64,000 bases of DNA from QUBU01 sp014337915 (GTDB taxonomy: Bacteria > Pseudomonadota > Gammaproteobacteria > Steroidobacterales > GCA-2729495), in contig SZOW01000009.1 in assembly GCA_030263395.1 (NCBI GenBank), positions 35,333 to 99,332 of the forward strand, written 5' to 3'. The notes below the pieces were generated by a model that was not told where the DNA came from, did no database searches, and saw only the letters and a list, made by a program, of their open reading frames with translations. The position numbers and the translations under genes are program-made. Below are positions 27,466 to 36,254 of this stretch, in pieces. Position 1 is the first letter of the stretch. The number at the start of each line of letters is the position of its first letter.

Positions 27466-27864
27466 TCAGTCGCTCTGCTGCTCGACCTCCTGGGCGGCTG
27501 CGCCACTGTCTGGCTGGCGCGGCTTCGCCTGGTGCCGTTTGCCGCGACGCTTCCCGGCGTACTCCTCGAGCTGGCGGCGCGCGGCGCGGAACGCATCGCT
27601 CACCGCGACATAGGGATCCTCATGGCGCGGGTCCCGCTCCGGGTTGCGGGTCACCACGAGTTCCTCCCCGGGCACGATGAGCCGGATGTGGACGGTGAAC
27701 AGGTTGCCCTGCCGGTGATGCTGGTGGCGTGATTCCAGGCTGACCTGGCAGCCGATCAGGCCATCGTAGAACTGTTCGAGCTTCTGGACGTGCTCGCGGA
27801 TGGTGAATTCCATCGCTGCGGAAGGATCGGTGCCGTGAAACCTGACTTGCAGGGCCGTCTGCAT
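27466..27864 (-). CDS. HPF/RaiA-family ribosome-associated factor
   Basis: A 132-residue protein of the ribosome hibernation factor (sigma-54 modulation) family. The beta-alpha-beta-beta-beta-alpha pattern is visible: LQVRFHGTDPSAAMEFTIREHVQKLEQF, then a strand with HQHHRQGNLFTVHIRLIVPGEELVVTR, and a final helix VAVSDAFRAARRQLEEYAGKRRG. A charged, flexible tail of about 25 residues follows. Homologues bind the 30S A/P sites and inactivate ribosomes in stationary phase or stress. A strong AAGGAGG site precedes the ATG. It is too short to be a long-form HPF with a dimerisation domain. Confidence 0.85.
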   Translation of the reverse strand: MQTALQVRFHGTDPSAAMEFTIREHVQKLEQFYDGLIGCQVSLESRHQHHRQGNLFTVHIRLIVPGEELVVTRNPERDPRHEDPYVAVSDAFRAARRQLEEYAGKRRGKRHQAKPRQPDSGAAAQEVEQQSD

Positions 27865-27909
27865 GGGGGCCTCCTTCTTGCTGCCGTATGCTTTGCTTCC
27901 ATTGCCTTA

Positions 27910-27939
27910 CTTATAGCCCCGGCAGCCGCTGCGCGTCCA
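27910..27939 (-). promoter_or_regulatory. Candidate sigma-70 promoter of the HPF/RaiA gene
   Basis: On the minus strand TGGACG (27939-27934) and TATAAG (27915-27910) are separated by 18 bases. Transcription would begin near 27903, giving a leader of about 40 bases that contains the strong AAGGAGG before the ATG at 27864. Confidence 0.4.
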
Positions 27940-27976
27940 TCTGCGGGAGCACAGGGCCGCCGGATCACTGGCGTCG

Positions 27977-28912
27977 TCAGCCGCCGGGCGAGGTCGCCGT
28001 GGCATCGAGCCAGGCACGCAGGTCACGCCCGGTCTCGGCACCGGCTTCCTCGACCGCCATGTGGCCGACGCCAGGGTATTTGATGAATTTCACCGAAGCT
28101 GCGTTCCCCAGCAGTTTCAGGAACTCCTGTGCCTGCTGGATCGGCGCCGTCGAATCGGCCTCGCCCCAGAGCAGCAGGACCGGCACGCGGATGCTGCGGA
28201 TGATCGCCTCGACATCGCCGGCACGGTACTGCGAAAGGCGGTCCAGCTGGGCCTGCCGCTGGCCTTCCCGCATCCATAGGTCGTACCAGCGGTCGATCAG
28301 CGCATCGCTGACCTTCGACGGATCACCGAAGCCGCTTCTCAGCATGGCGGCCGGCAGCGCCCTGGGCAGGATGTATTTCAGCAGGTAGGCGGCCTTCGGG
28401 ACGCCACCGCGGCGGGCCATCTCCTTGCCTTCCAGCATGCCGGGATTCAGCAGGATGAGCCGCGCCACCCGTTCCGGGTGCGCTGCAGCGTAGTGGACCG
28501 CGATCGTGCCGCCCAGCGAGGTGCCGCCGATGCTGATACGGCGCAGGCCCAGTGCGTCGATGAGGCGCGCCGTCAGCGCCAGGGTGCGTTCCTGGCTGTA
28601 GTCACCCGTCGGATCCGGGCCGGTCAGGCCGTGGCTCGTCAGGTCGAAACGCACCACGCGGTAGCGGTCCTCGAGTGCGTCCACCCAGGGATCCCAGTCG
28701 ATCAGGTTGGAGAAATTGCCGTGGATCAGCACCACGACGGGGCCGCTGCCCTGGTCGCGGTAATGGATGCGCGCGCCATCGATGTAGATGAACTTCGATG
28801 CCGGGCCGGTGTAGCGTGCTTCCAGGGTGGTCGCCGGGATGTCGCGATAGGCCCACAGGGCGGTGGCCAGGGCGGCGACCGCCAGGGCCAGGATGGCTGC
28901 GAGGATCTTCAT
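27977..28912 (-). CDS. Membrane-anchored alpha/beta hydrolase
   Basis: A 311-residue alpha/beta-hydrolase-fold enzyme with an N-terminal hydrophobic anchor (ILAAILALAVAALATALWAY). The oxyanion region is VVLIHGNFSNLIDWDPW; the nucleophile Ser is in GGTSLGG; the acid is in WGEADSTAP and the histidine in GVGHMAVEE. Such proteins are esterases, lactonases or C-C bond hydrolases; the substrate is unknown. The start is ambiguous: the ATG at 28912 directly opens the anchor, while an in-frame ATG at 28966 would add 18 residues. It faces away from the cold-shock gene. Confidence 0.82.
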   Translation of the reverse strand: MKILAAILALAVAALATALWAYRDIPATTLEARYTGPASKFIYIDGARIHYRDQGSGPVVVLIHGNFSNLIDWDPWVDALEDRYRVVRFDLTSHGLTGPDPTGDYSQERTLALTARLIDALGLRRISIGGTSLGGTIAVHYAAAHPERVARLILLNPGMLEGKEMARRGGVPKAAYLLKYILPRALPAAMLRSGFGDPSKVSDALIDRWYDLWMREGQRQAQLDRLSQYRAGDVEAIIRSIRVPVLLLWGEADSTAPIQQAQEFLKLLGNAASVKFIKYPGVGHMAVEEAGAETGRDLRAWLDATATSPGG

Positions 28913-29040
28913 GCGGTCGCGGACTTGCTCCTCGGTGGTTGGGTCCAGTCTATGCTGCCTGGCCATCCGGCCGCCAATCAGCCAGTGGGGCATGGCCGAG
29001 CTGGGGTCCAACTGGGACCCAGCAGGGGCCCGGTCGCCAT

Positions 29041-29069
29041 TTGACCGTAGCGTCGCAAAAGCATACCGT
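29041..29069 (+). promoter_or_regulatory. Possible promoter of the cold-shock gene
   Basis: TTGACC (29041-29046) and TACCGT (29064-29069) are 17 bases apart. The -10 is a weak match. If used, the leader would be about 65 bases, consistent with the structured 5' leaders of cold-shock genes. Confidence 0.3.
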
Positions 29070-29139
29070 GACGCCCGGCGCGTTGGTGGCTTCCCGCCGC
29101 AGCGCGCCTGACTATCAATTCATTTGGAGTGCTTATTAA

Positions 29140-29343
29140 GTGGCTACCGGTACTGTGAAGTGGTTCAACGCCCAGAAGGGCTTCGGTTTCATCCAGCCGT
29201 CGGACGGCTCGAAGGACGTGTTCGTGCATATCAGCGCCGTGCAGGCTGCTGGCATGGCGACGCTCAACGAGGGCCAGAAGATCAGCTTCGACGTCCTGAC
29301 GGAGCGCGGCAAGCCCGCGGCAGGCAACCTGAAGGCTGCCTGA
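29140..29343 (+). CDS. CspA-family cold-shock protein
   Basis: A 67-residue single cold-shock domain. The RNP1 motif KGFGFI and RNP2 motif VFVHI are intact within TGTVKWFNAQKGFGFIQP. It binds single-stranded nucleic acids as an RNA chaperone in the cytoplasm. The start codon is GTG at 29140 with TTGGAG upstream. Length equals that of E. coli CspA-type proteins. The gene stands alone and is closed by a clear intrinsic terminator. The specific paralogue (CspA, CspE and so on) cannot be assigned. Confidence 0.95.
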   Translation: MATGTVKWFNAQKGFGFIQPSDGSKDVFVHISAVQAAGMATLNEGQKISFDVLTERGKPAAGNLKAA

Positions 29344-29386
29344 GGTTTCGACCACGGCGTGCGGCACGCACGCCAATCGAGACTCC

Positions 29387-29416
29387 AAGCCCCGGCACAG
29401 CCGGGGCTTTTTTTTT
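29387..29416 (+). terminator. Intrinsic terminator after the cold-shock gene
   Basis: GCCCCGGC (29389-29396) and GCCGGGGC (29400-29407) form an 8-bp GC stem with a 3-base loop, extended by AA at 29387-29388 pairing with the T-run, which has nine T (29408-29416). This is the only textbook intrinsic terminator I see in the window. Confidence 0.93.
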
Positions 29417-29540
29417 GTTGTTGCCCTCATGCCGGCTGCGGACAGCACGCCCGCTCGATTGGCGGCTGGCCGCACCATTTGCATCCTGACGTATACTCCG
29501 CGCGGGGCAAGCGGCCGCTGCCGTGGGGAACGGGACATCG

Positions 29541-30803
29541 ATGCGCAGGATCTTCTACGGCTGGTACGTCACCATCGCCTGTTGCCTGGGCCTGGCCTGC
29601 GGCCTGACCAGCGTGATGACCGGGACCTTCTCCATCTTCCTCGGGCCGCTGGTCGCCGAGTTCGGCTGGCAACCATCGGAACTCTTCGTGGCGCTGATGC
29701 TCGCCACCGTGACGGTGACCGTCGCCTCGCCTGTCATCGGCGTGCTGATCGACCGCTTCGGCGCCAGGCGCATGATCCTCGCCGGCTTCATCCTCGAGGG
29801 CATCGTGCTTGCTTCATTCGCCGCGCAGGATGCATCGCTCGGCACGTACTATGCACGCTTCATCCTGATGACGCTGCTGGGCCTGGGCACCACCCACGTT
29901 TCCTTCGCCCGGGTGATCTCGCTGTGGTTCGACCGCCAGCGCGGGCTCGCGCTTGGCATTGCGCTCGCGGGCCTTGGCGTGGGCGGCATGATCTGGCCGC
30001 TGCTCTCGCAGTGGGCCATCGATGCCTATGGCTGGCGCACCGCCTACCTGATCGTCACCGCGGTGGTCACCACGCTCGGCTTCCTCGCCATCGCCATCAT
30101 CGTCAGGGACACACCGGCCGCCATGGGGCTCCAGCCCGATGGCATGCCCGCAGCCAATGTGGCCGGTGCCGCTGCAAAGACCGGCCAGCCCGGCGGTTTC
30201 ACGCTGGCACAGACCCTGCGCCAGACGGGCTTCTGGATGATGATCCTCGCCTTCTTCCTGGTCGGCTTCGGTACCGTGAGCCTGCAGATGCACCTGGTGC
30301 CGCTGCTCAAGCTGCGCGGCGTGGACCCGATGCGCGCCGCGCTGGCGCTGTCGCTGTTCTCCGCTGCCCTCATCGTCGGCCGGCTGGCCGGCGGCGTGCT
30401 CATGGACCGCTTCTTCGCCTCGCGGGTGGCCAGCGCCTTCCTCATCGGCCCCGTCGTCGCCAGCATGCTGCTGGCGGCTGGCGCGGATGGCGCAAGCGCC
30501 TTCAGCGGCGGTGCGATCGCCGGTGTCCTTGCCGGCCTCGCCTCGGGCGCCGAGGTGAACGCCTCGGCCTACCTGGCCGGCCGCTACTTCGGCCTGCGCT
30601 ACTTCAGCCGCATCTATGCCTGGTACTTCAGCGCCTACTCGATCGGCGCGGGTTTCGGGCCGCTGGTCACCGCCCGGGCGGTGGAACATTACGGCGGCTA
30701 CACCGAGATCCTGTACATCCTTGGAGGACTGCTGGTGTTCGCGGCGCTGCTGCTGCTGAGCCTGAAGCCATTTCCCAGGGCATTCCCGCAGGCGCAGGAG
30801 TAG
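29541..30803 (+). CDS. MFS transporter, monocarboxylate/oxalate-formate antiporter type
   Basis: A 420-residue MFS carrier with 12 expected membrane segments. The N-terminus MRRIFYGWYVTIACCLGLACG and the loop DRFGARRMILAGFILEG are typical of the monocarboxylate (MCT/OxlT-like) group. A cytoplasmic loop around residues 190-215 (MGLQPDGMPAANVAGAAAKTG) divides the two halves. Substrates of the group are small organic acids. The ATG at 29541 is preferred; a GTG six codons earlier is an alternative. It lies 88 bases ahead of a second MFS gene. Confidence 0.83.
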   Translation: MRRIFYGWYVTIACCLGLACGLTSVMTGTFSIFLGPLVAEFGWQPSELFVALMLATVTVTVASPVIGVLIDRFGARRMILAGFILEGIVLASFAAQDASLGTYYARFILMTLLGLGTTHVSFARVISLWFDRQRGLALGIALAGLGVGGMIWPLLSQWAIDAYGWRTAYLIVTAVVTTLGFLAIAIIVRDTPAAMGLQPDGMPAANVAGAAAKTGQPGGFTLAQTLRQTGFWMMILAFFLVGFGTVSLQMHLVPLLKLRGVDPMRAALALSLFSAALIVGRLAGGVLMDRFFASRVASAFLIGPVVASMLLAAGADGASAFSGGAIAGVLAGLASGAEVNASAYLAGRYFGLRYFSRIYAWYFSAYSIGAGFGPLVTARAVEHYGGYTEILYILGGLLVFAALLLLSLKPFPRAFPQAQE

Positions 30804-30891
30804 GCCGGACCGGCACCGCAGCGCCTGGGGCCGGCTGCCCAGTATCGGGCAGCGCGCTGCGGGCCTGCCGCTGACGGCGTCCGGTTTCCAC

Positions 30892-32331
30892 ATGCATCCT
30901 GATCCAGCTCCGCCTGTTCCCGCCACTGGTCCTGCCAGTCCGCGCCTGGTCCTCTGGATCGTGGCGATCGGCATGTTCATGCAGTTGCTGGACTCGACCA
31001 TCGTCAACACCGCGCTGCCGGCGATGGCACACAGCCTGGGGGAGAGCCCGCTGCGCATGCACGCGGTGGTGGTGTCCTACGCGCTCACCATGGCGGCGGT
31101 CATCCCCGCCACCGGCTGGCTGGCCGACCGCTTCGGCACCCGGCGCGTCTACATGCTGGCCATCGGGCTGTTCATGCTCGGCTCGGTCGCCTGCGCGGCC
31201 TCCGGCAGCCTCGACCAGCTCGTCGCTGCGCGCGTGTTGCAGGGTGTGGGCGGCGCCATGCTGATGCCGGTGGGTCGGCTGGTGGTGCTGCGTGCGTTCC
31301 CGGGGGAGCTGTTTCTCGCGGCAATCAGCTTCGTCGCCATTCCGGCGCTGGTCGGCCCGCTGATCGGCCCGACGCTGGGTGGCTGGCTGGTGGAGGTGGC
31401 TTCCTGGCACTGGATCTTCCTCATCAACCTCCCGGTGGGTCTAGCCGGCCTGCTGGCCACCCGACGCTACGTCCCGAACTTCACCGCGGCCAGCGGCCGC
31501 TTCGACCTGGGCGGCTACCTGCTGCTGGTGTCCGCCATGGTCGGTGTTTCGCTGGCCCTCGATGGGCTGGGCGGCATGGGCTGGGCGCACAGCCTGCCGG
31601 TGCTGCTGATGATCCTCGGGATGGCCGCGCTCGCCGCGTACTGGCTGCATGCACTGCGCAGCCCGGCGCCGATCTTCACCCCGGCACTGTTCAGCGTGCA
31701 GAGTTATCGCGTCGGCCTGCTGGGCAATCTGTTCTCGCGCATCGGCTCCGGCGCCATGCCTTACCTGCTGCCGCTGCTGCTGCAGCTGACCCTGGGCTAC
31801 TCCCCGGCGGAAGCCGGCATGCTCATGCTGCCGGTGGCACTGGCCAGCATGGGCGCCAAGCGCGTGACCACGGCCGTGATCACCCGCCATGGCTATCGCA
31901 AGGTGCTGATCGGCAATACGCTGCTGCTGGGCGTGACGATCGCCGGCTTTGCGCTGATGGCTCCGGGCCAGCCGCTGTGGTTGCGGATCCTGCAGCTCGG
32001 CGTCTTCGGCGCCGTGAATTCCTTCCAGTTCACTGCCATGAATGCCGTGACGCTCAAGGACCTCGCGCCAGCGCAGGCCGGTAGCGGCAACAGCCTGTTC
32101 TCGATGGTACAGATGCTCGGCATGAGCCTGGGCGTGACCTGCGCGGCCGCGCTGCTGGCTGCCTTCGGCGGCTGGCTGGGCAGCCACGATGGCAGCGACG
32201 CATTGCCGGTGTTTCGCGCCACCGTCATCGCCATCGGCCTGATGACCATGGGATCGGCCGTCGTGTTCTGGCAGCTGCGTGACGAGGGCCCGGCCGAATT
32301 GCGGGGTGGTGAAATCGTCACCGATGCCTGA
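30892..32331 (+). CDS. mdtD: DHA2-type multidrug MFS transporter, MdtD-like
   Basis: A 479-residue MFS carrier of the 14-segment DHA2 drug:H+ antiporter group. It closely resembles E. coli MdtD as I remember it: LWIVAIGMFMQLLDSTIVNTALPAMAHSLGESPL, ARVLQGVGGAMLMPVGRLVVLR and ASWHWIFLINLPVG (the motif C and motif A regions of drug exporters). It probably expels a toxic compound across the inner membrane; MdtD in E. coli is linked to iron-citrate or drug export. No membrane-fusion or outer-membrane partner is encoded beside it. Confidence 0.82.
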   Translation: MHPDPAPPVPATGPASPRLVLWIVAIGMFMQLLDSTIVNTALPAMAHSLGESPLRMHAVVVSYALTMAAVIPATGWLADRFGTRRVYMLAIGLFMLGSVACAASGSLDQLVAARVLQGVGGAMLMPVGRLVVLRAFPGELFLAAISFVAIPALVGPLIGPTLGGWLVEVASWHWIFLINLPVGLAGLLATRRYVPNFTAASGRFDLGGYLLLVSAMVGVSLALDGLGGMGWAHSLPVLLMILGMAALAAYWLHALRSPAPIFTPALFSVQSYRVGLLGNLFSRIGSGAMPYLLPLLLQLTLGYSPAEAGMLMLPVALASMGAKRVTTAVITRHGYRKVLIGNTLLLGVTIAGFALMAPGQPLWLRILQLGVFGAVNSFQFTAMNAVTLKDLAPAQAGSGNSLFSMVQMLGMSLGVTCAAALLAAFGGWLGSHDGSDALPVFRATVIAIGLMTMGSAVVFWQLRDEGPAELRGGEIVTDA

Positions 32332-32349
32332 CGGCGGATGCCCGGCGGC

Positions 32350-33357
32350 TCACTGCCGGCGTTCGAGTATCCGGTCGAACAGGCCGCCATCGTCGAAATG
32401 CTTTGCCTGGGCCGCCTGCCAGCCGCCGAAATCGCGGATGCTGAGCAGGCGCACATCCGGGAACTTACCGGCGTATTTTGCGGCCACTGCGGGCAGGCTC
32501 GGGCGAAAGTGGTGCTTCGCGATGACTTCCTGCGCCTCGGGCGAATACAGGTATTCGAGGTAGGCCCGTGCCAGTGCGGTGGTGCCGTGCCGCCGCGCAT
32601 TGCGTTCGACGACGGCGACCGGTGGTTCCGCCAGCACGCTCACCGACGGCATGACGATATCGAAGCGGTTCGTGCCCAACTCGTCGCGGGCAAGCAGGGC
32701 CTCGCTCTCCCAGGCCAGCAGCACATCGCCGATGCCTCGCTGCACGAAGGTCATGGTGGAGGCGCGCGCACCGGTGTCGAGCACGGGGACGTTGGCGAAC
32801 AGCGCCCGCAGGAACGCCAGCGCCGCGACTTCGTCGCCCTGGTGCTTCTCCAGCGCATAGCCCCAGGCGGCGAGGTAGTTCCAGCGCGCGCCGCCAGAGG
32901 TCTTGGGATTGGGTGTGATGACCTGCAGCCCCGGCCGCAGCAGGTCGTCCCAGTCACGGATGTTCTTCGGATTGCCCTTGCGCACCAGCAGCACGATGAC
33001 CGAGGTGTACGGCGAGCTGTGGTTCGGCAGCTGCGCCTGCCAGTCGGGTGGCAGGCGCCCGGAGCGCTGCGCGATGGCGTCGATGTCGTAGGCCAGCGCC
33101 AGCGTGACGACGTCGGCCGGCAGGCCATCGATCACGGAGCGGGCCTGGCGCCCCGATCCGCCGTGGGAACGCTGGATGCGCACGTCCTGCCCCTCGACGC
33201 TGCGCCAGTGCCCGGCGAACAGCCGGTCGTAGGCCAGGTAGAACTCGCGGGTCGCGTCATACGACACATTGAGCAGGCGCAGGGTCTCCCCGCCCCGGGC
33301 CGGCGTGGTCACAGCGGCGAGGGCGATGAGGGCAGCGACGATCCAGCCGGGCTTCAT
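32350..33357 (-). CDS. sbp: Sulfate/thiosulfate ABC transporter substrate-binding protein
   Basis: A 335-residue periplasmic binding protein with a signal peptide (IVAALIALAAVTTPARG). LLNVSYDATREFYLAYDRLF, SHGGSGRQARSVIDGLPADVVTLALAYDID and NPKTSGGARWNYLAAWGYAL are diagnostic of the Sbp/CysP family, and the serines and glycines that bind sulfate are in the GGSG and SGGA stretches. The start is the ATG at 33357; the open frame continues upstream without a signal. It is divergent from cysA, whose operon supplies the ATPase and both permeases. Confidence 0.9.
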   Translation of the reverse strand: MKPGWIVAALIALAAVTTPARGGETLRLLNVSYDATREFYLAYDRLFAGHWRSVEGQDVRIQRSHGGSGRQARSVIDGLPADVVTLALAYDIDAIAQRSGRLPPDWQAQLPNHSSPYTSVIVLLVRKGNPKNIRDWDDLLRPGLQVITPNPKTSGGARWNYLAAWGYALEKHQGDEVAALAFLRALFANVPVLDTGARASTMTFVQRGIGDVLLAWESEALLARDELGTNRFDIVMPSVSVLAEPPVAVVERNARRHGTTALARAYLEYLYSPEAQEVIAKHHFRPSLPAVAAKYAGKFPDVRLLSIRDFGGWQAAQAKHFDDGGLFDRILERRQ

Positions 33358-33498
33358 GGCTGCGGGCTCGTTCCCATGGGTTGCGTACAGGCGTTGGCCA
33401 GCGGGGTCTGGCGGCCACGATGCGGCCGCTGGTCGGCGGCTGTCAACGCGGGTGATGCCCTGGTGACGCCACGGCGTTCCGGTGCCGCGCTCACCGTG

Positions 33499-33518
33499 CA
33501 ATGTCACCGCAATGTCAC
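33499..33518. promoter_or_regulatory. Tandem 11-bp direct repeat upstream of cysA
   Basis: CAATGTCAC occurs at 33499-33507 and again at 33510-33518, one helical turn apart, in the region between the divergent sbp and cysA genes. It is a candidate regulator site for sulfur control. The repeat does not match a consensus I can recall, so its role is inferred from position. Confidence 0.35.
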
Positions 33519-33575
33519 TGGCCCGAGACTGATTTCGTGACTGGGCGCGCCTACCATGCGCAGCAAGAGGCATCG

Positions 33576-35390
33576 ATGTCCATCCGCTTCGAACAGGTCA
33601 CCAAGCGCTACCGCGGCGTGCCCGTGGTCAACGACGTCACGCTCGAGGTCGCGAAGGGCGAGTTCTTCGTGCTGCTCGGCGCCAGCGGCAGCGGCAAGAG
33701 CACGCTCCTGCGCGGTATTGCCGGCCTCACCGACATCGACCACGGGCGCATCGCGCTGCATGGCCGCGACGTCACTTTCGTCAACCCGCGCGACCGCGGC
33801 GTGGGCTTCGTGTTCCAGCACTACGCCCTGTTCCGCAACATGAGCATCGCCGACAACATCGAGTTCGCGCTGCGCATCCGCGGCGTGCCGGCGGCGCGCC
33901 GGCGCGAGCGGCGCCGCGAGCTGCTGCGGCTGGTGGCGCTGGAAGGCATGGACGAGCGCCTGCCGTCGCAGCTCTCCGGCGGCCAGCAGCAGCGCGTGGC
34001 CGTGGCGCGGGCGCTGGCCCACGAGCCCGGGGTGCTGCTGCTCGACGAGCCCTTCGGCGCGCTGGACGCGAAGATCCGCACCGAGCTGCGGCGCACGGTG
34101 CGCGAGGTGCAGCGGCGTCTCGGCACCACCACCATCCTCGTCACCCACGACCAGGAGGAGGCCTTCTCGCTGGCCGACCGCATCGGCGTCATGCACATGG
34201 GGCGGCTGCTCGAGACCGGGCAGCCGCAGCAGCTCTACCGCCAGCCGGCAACGCGCTTCGTCGCCACCTTCCTCGGCGCGGCCAATCTGCTGCTGGGCGA
34301 GGTGGCCACGCCCTACCGGGTGCGGGTCGGCCAGGCGATGATCAACCACGCCAGCCAGGCGCGGCCCGATGCGGTATCGAGCACCGAGGTGGTCACTGTG
34401 GTGCGCCCGGAGGACATCGAACTCGCGCGGCATCGGCAGGTGCTGGCGAACCCCTGCCTTGGCGAGGGCCAGGTGCTGGAGACCAGCTTCGGTGGTGGCG
34501 TCGGTCGCCTGCTGGTGCAGGTCGGCGCCGGCGCGAACCTGCGCGCAGCCGCGCGCGTGGACGCCCAGGTCCACCCGGGCCTGGCGCCGGGCGCCTGCCT
34601 GCTGGAGGTGACGCGCACCGCGGCCGAAGCCATGGCCATGCCGCTGGCGGCCGGTGACAGCATCGCGCTTGGCGTGCGTCGCCTGCATGTGCTGCCCACG
34701 CCGGTCTCGAGCTTCCTGTTCCGGGCCCCGACCCGCGAGGCGGTGCTGGAGCTGCGCCAGTCGCCGCTGGTGGCGCAGCTGGTGCAGAGCACGCGGGCCA
34801 ACCTCAGCGAAACCATCGTCGCCGAGGAACAACCTGGTACCGCTACGCTGCGCAGCGCGGGGCTGGTAGTGGTGGACAACACCGGCCGCACGCCGGCGGA
34901 GATCGCCAGCCTGGTGGCCCATGGCGCGCGCCGCCTGCTGTGCGTGCCGCGCGGGGCAGCGTTGCCACGCCGGGTGATCATCCATTGCCCGGACGATGCC
35001 CCGCAGGGCGAGGCGATGGGCCTGGTGGCCAGCCTGGTGCGGCACATCAACGCGGAGGCGACCTTCGTCAGCGTGATGCGCAGGGACGCAGTCGCTGCCG
35101 AACGCACCCGGGTCCTGCGCCGCCTGCTCGACACGCGGGCGGAGGTGCGCGCCAGCCACGGCCTCGACCTGCGCACCGAGCTGCTGGAGGGCGCGGTCAG
35201 CGAGCAGCTGCTCGCGCTTGCCTCCGGCCCGGACCCGGCCCTGCTGGTCATGGGCATCGATGGCGACCGCGCCGAGATCGAGGCGGCGCTGGTGCGTGAC
35301 CTGGGCTGGCTGTTCGATGCCGACGCTCGCTGGCCGCTGCTGCTGTCGTATTCGGGTCCGCGGCCGGCAGCGCTGGCAGCGGTGCTGTAG
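33576..35390 (+). CDS. cysA: Sulfate ABC transporter ATPase (CysA) with a C-terminal Usp-like extension
   Basis: A 604-residue protein. Residues 1-230 are a complete ABC ATPase: Walker A GASGSGKST (35-43), signature LSGGQQQ, Walker B LLLDEP (154-159) and H-loop His191. A TOBE-like regulatory domain runs to about residue 375, where normal CysA (about 350-365 residues) ends. A further 225 residues follow. AGLVVVDNTGRTPAEIASLV (429-448) resembles the end of a universal stress domain, and residues 466-590 (VIIHCPDDAPQGEAM to ALLVMGIDGD) resemble a second one, without the usual ATP-binding GxxGx9GS. It overlaps no neighbour; cysT begins 2 bases later. Confidence 0.88.
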   Translation: MSIRFEQVTKRYRGVPVVNDVTLEVAKGEFFVLLGASGSGKSTLLRGIAGLTDIDHGRIALHGRDVTFVNPRDRGVGFVFQHYALFRNMSIADNIEFALRIRGVPAARRRERRRELLRLVALEGMDERLPSQLSGGQQQRVAVARALAHEPGVLLLDEPFGALDAKIRTELRRTVREVQRRLGTTTILVTHDQEEAFSLADRIGVMHMGRLLETGQPQQLYRQPATRFVATFLGAANLLLGEVATPYRVRVGQAMINHASQARPDAVSSTEVVTVVRPEDIELARHRQVLANPCLGEGQVLETSFGGGVGRLLVQVGAGANLRAAARVDAQVHPGLAPGACLLEVTRTAAEAMAMPLAAGDSIALGVRRLHVLPTPVSSFLFRAPTREAVLELRQSPLVAQLVQSTRANLSETIVAEEQPGTATLRSAGLVVVDNTGRTPAEIASLVAHGARRLLCVPRGAALPRRVIIHCPDDAPQGEAMGLVASLVRHINAEATFVSVMRRDAVAAERTRVLRRLLDTRAEVRASHGLDLRTELLEGAVSEQLLALASGPDPALLVMGIDGDRAEIEAALVRDLGWLFDADARWPLLLSYSGPRPAALAAVL

Positions 35391-35392
35391 GC

Positions 35393-36253
35393 ATGGCCCG
35401 CGAATCCGGCCTGCAGGGCTGGCGCTGGCGCGAAGCCTCGGTCCTGCCCGGTTTCGGGCTGACGCTCGGCTACACGGTGCTGTACCTGTCGCTGATCGTG
35501 CTGCTGCCGATCGCGGCGCTGGTCGTCAAGGCAACCACCGCGCCGCTGGACGCGGTGCTGCACACACTGGCCGAACCCAGGGTACTGGCGGCGCTGCGCC
35601 TGTCCTTCGGTGCCGCGCTGCTGGCGGCGAGCATCAATGCGGTGTTTGGCCTGGTCGTCGCCTGGGTGCTGACGCGCTATGACTTCGCTGGCCGGCGTCT
35701 GCTCGATGCGCTGATCGACCTGCCGTTCGCGCTGCCCACCGCGGTCTCGGGCATCGCCCTGGTCACGGTGTTCGCCGACGACGGCATGGTCGGCCAGTGG
35801 CTGGCTGCCCTGGGCCTGAAGGTGGCCTATACCTGGGTCGGTGTCACCGTGGCGCTGACCCTGATCGGCATTCCCTTCGTGGTGCGCACCCTGCAGCCGG
35901 CGATCATGGCCCTCGATCCCGCGGTGGAGGAGGCGGCGATCTCGCTCGGCGCCAGCCGCTGGCACACCTTCCTGCGGGTCATCCTCCCGGCGATCCTGCC
36001 GGCGCTGCTCACCGGGTTCACGCTGGCCTTCGCGCGCGGCGTGGGCGAATACGGCTCGGTGATCTTCATCGCCGGCAACGTGCCGCTGCACACCGAGATC
36101 ATGCCGCTGCTGATCATCATCAAGCTGGAGCAGTTCGACTACACGGGCGCTGCGATCCTCGGCTTCCTGATGCTGGCGCTGTCCTTCGTGATGCTGCTGG
36201 TCATCAACCTGCTACAGGCCTGGCAGCGGCGGCGCCTGGGGCTGGGTGCCTGA
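35393..36253 (+). CDS. cysT: Sulfate/thiosulfate ABC transporter permease CysT (CysU)
   Basis: A 286-residue inner-membrane permease with about six transmembrane segments. LPGFGLTLGYTVLYLSLIVLLPI at the N-terminus, DLPFALPTAVSGIAL and the EAA loop EEAAISLGASRWHTFLRVILP (ATPase-coupling) are characteristic. GEYGSVIFIAGNVP is the typical CysT C-terminal segment. It begins 2 bases after cysA and ends 1 base before the cysW ATG, so cysA-cysT-cysW is a tight operon. It forms the channel with CysW for periplasmic sulfate bound by Sbp. Confidence 0.93.
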   Translation: MARESGLQGWRWREASVLPGFGLTLGYTVLYLSLIVLLPIAALVVKATTAPLDAVLHTLAEPRVLAALRLSFGAALLAASINAVFGLVVAWVLTRYDFAGRRLLDALIDLPFALPTAVSGIALVTVFADDGMVGQWLAALGLKVAYTWVGVTVALTLIGIPFVVRTLQPAIMALDPAVEEAAISLGASRWHTFLRVILPAILPALLTGFTLAFARGVGEYGSVIFIAGNVPLHTEIMPLLIIIKLEQFDYTGAAILGFLMLALSFVMLLVINLLQAWQRRRLGLGA

Positions 36254-36254
36254 G

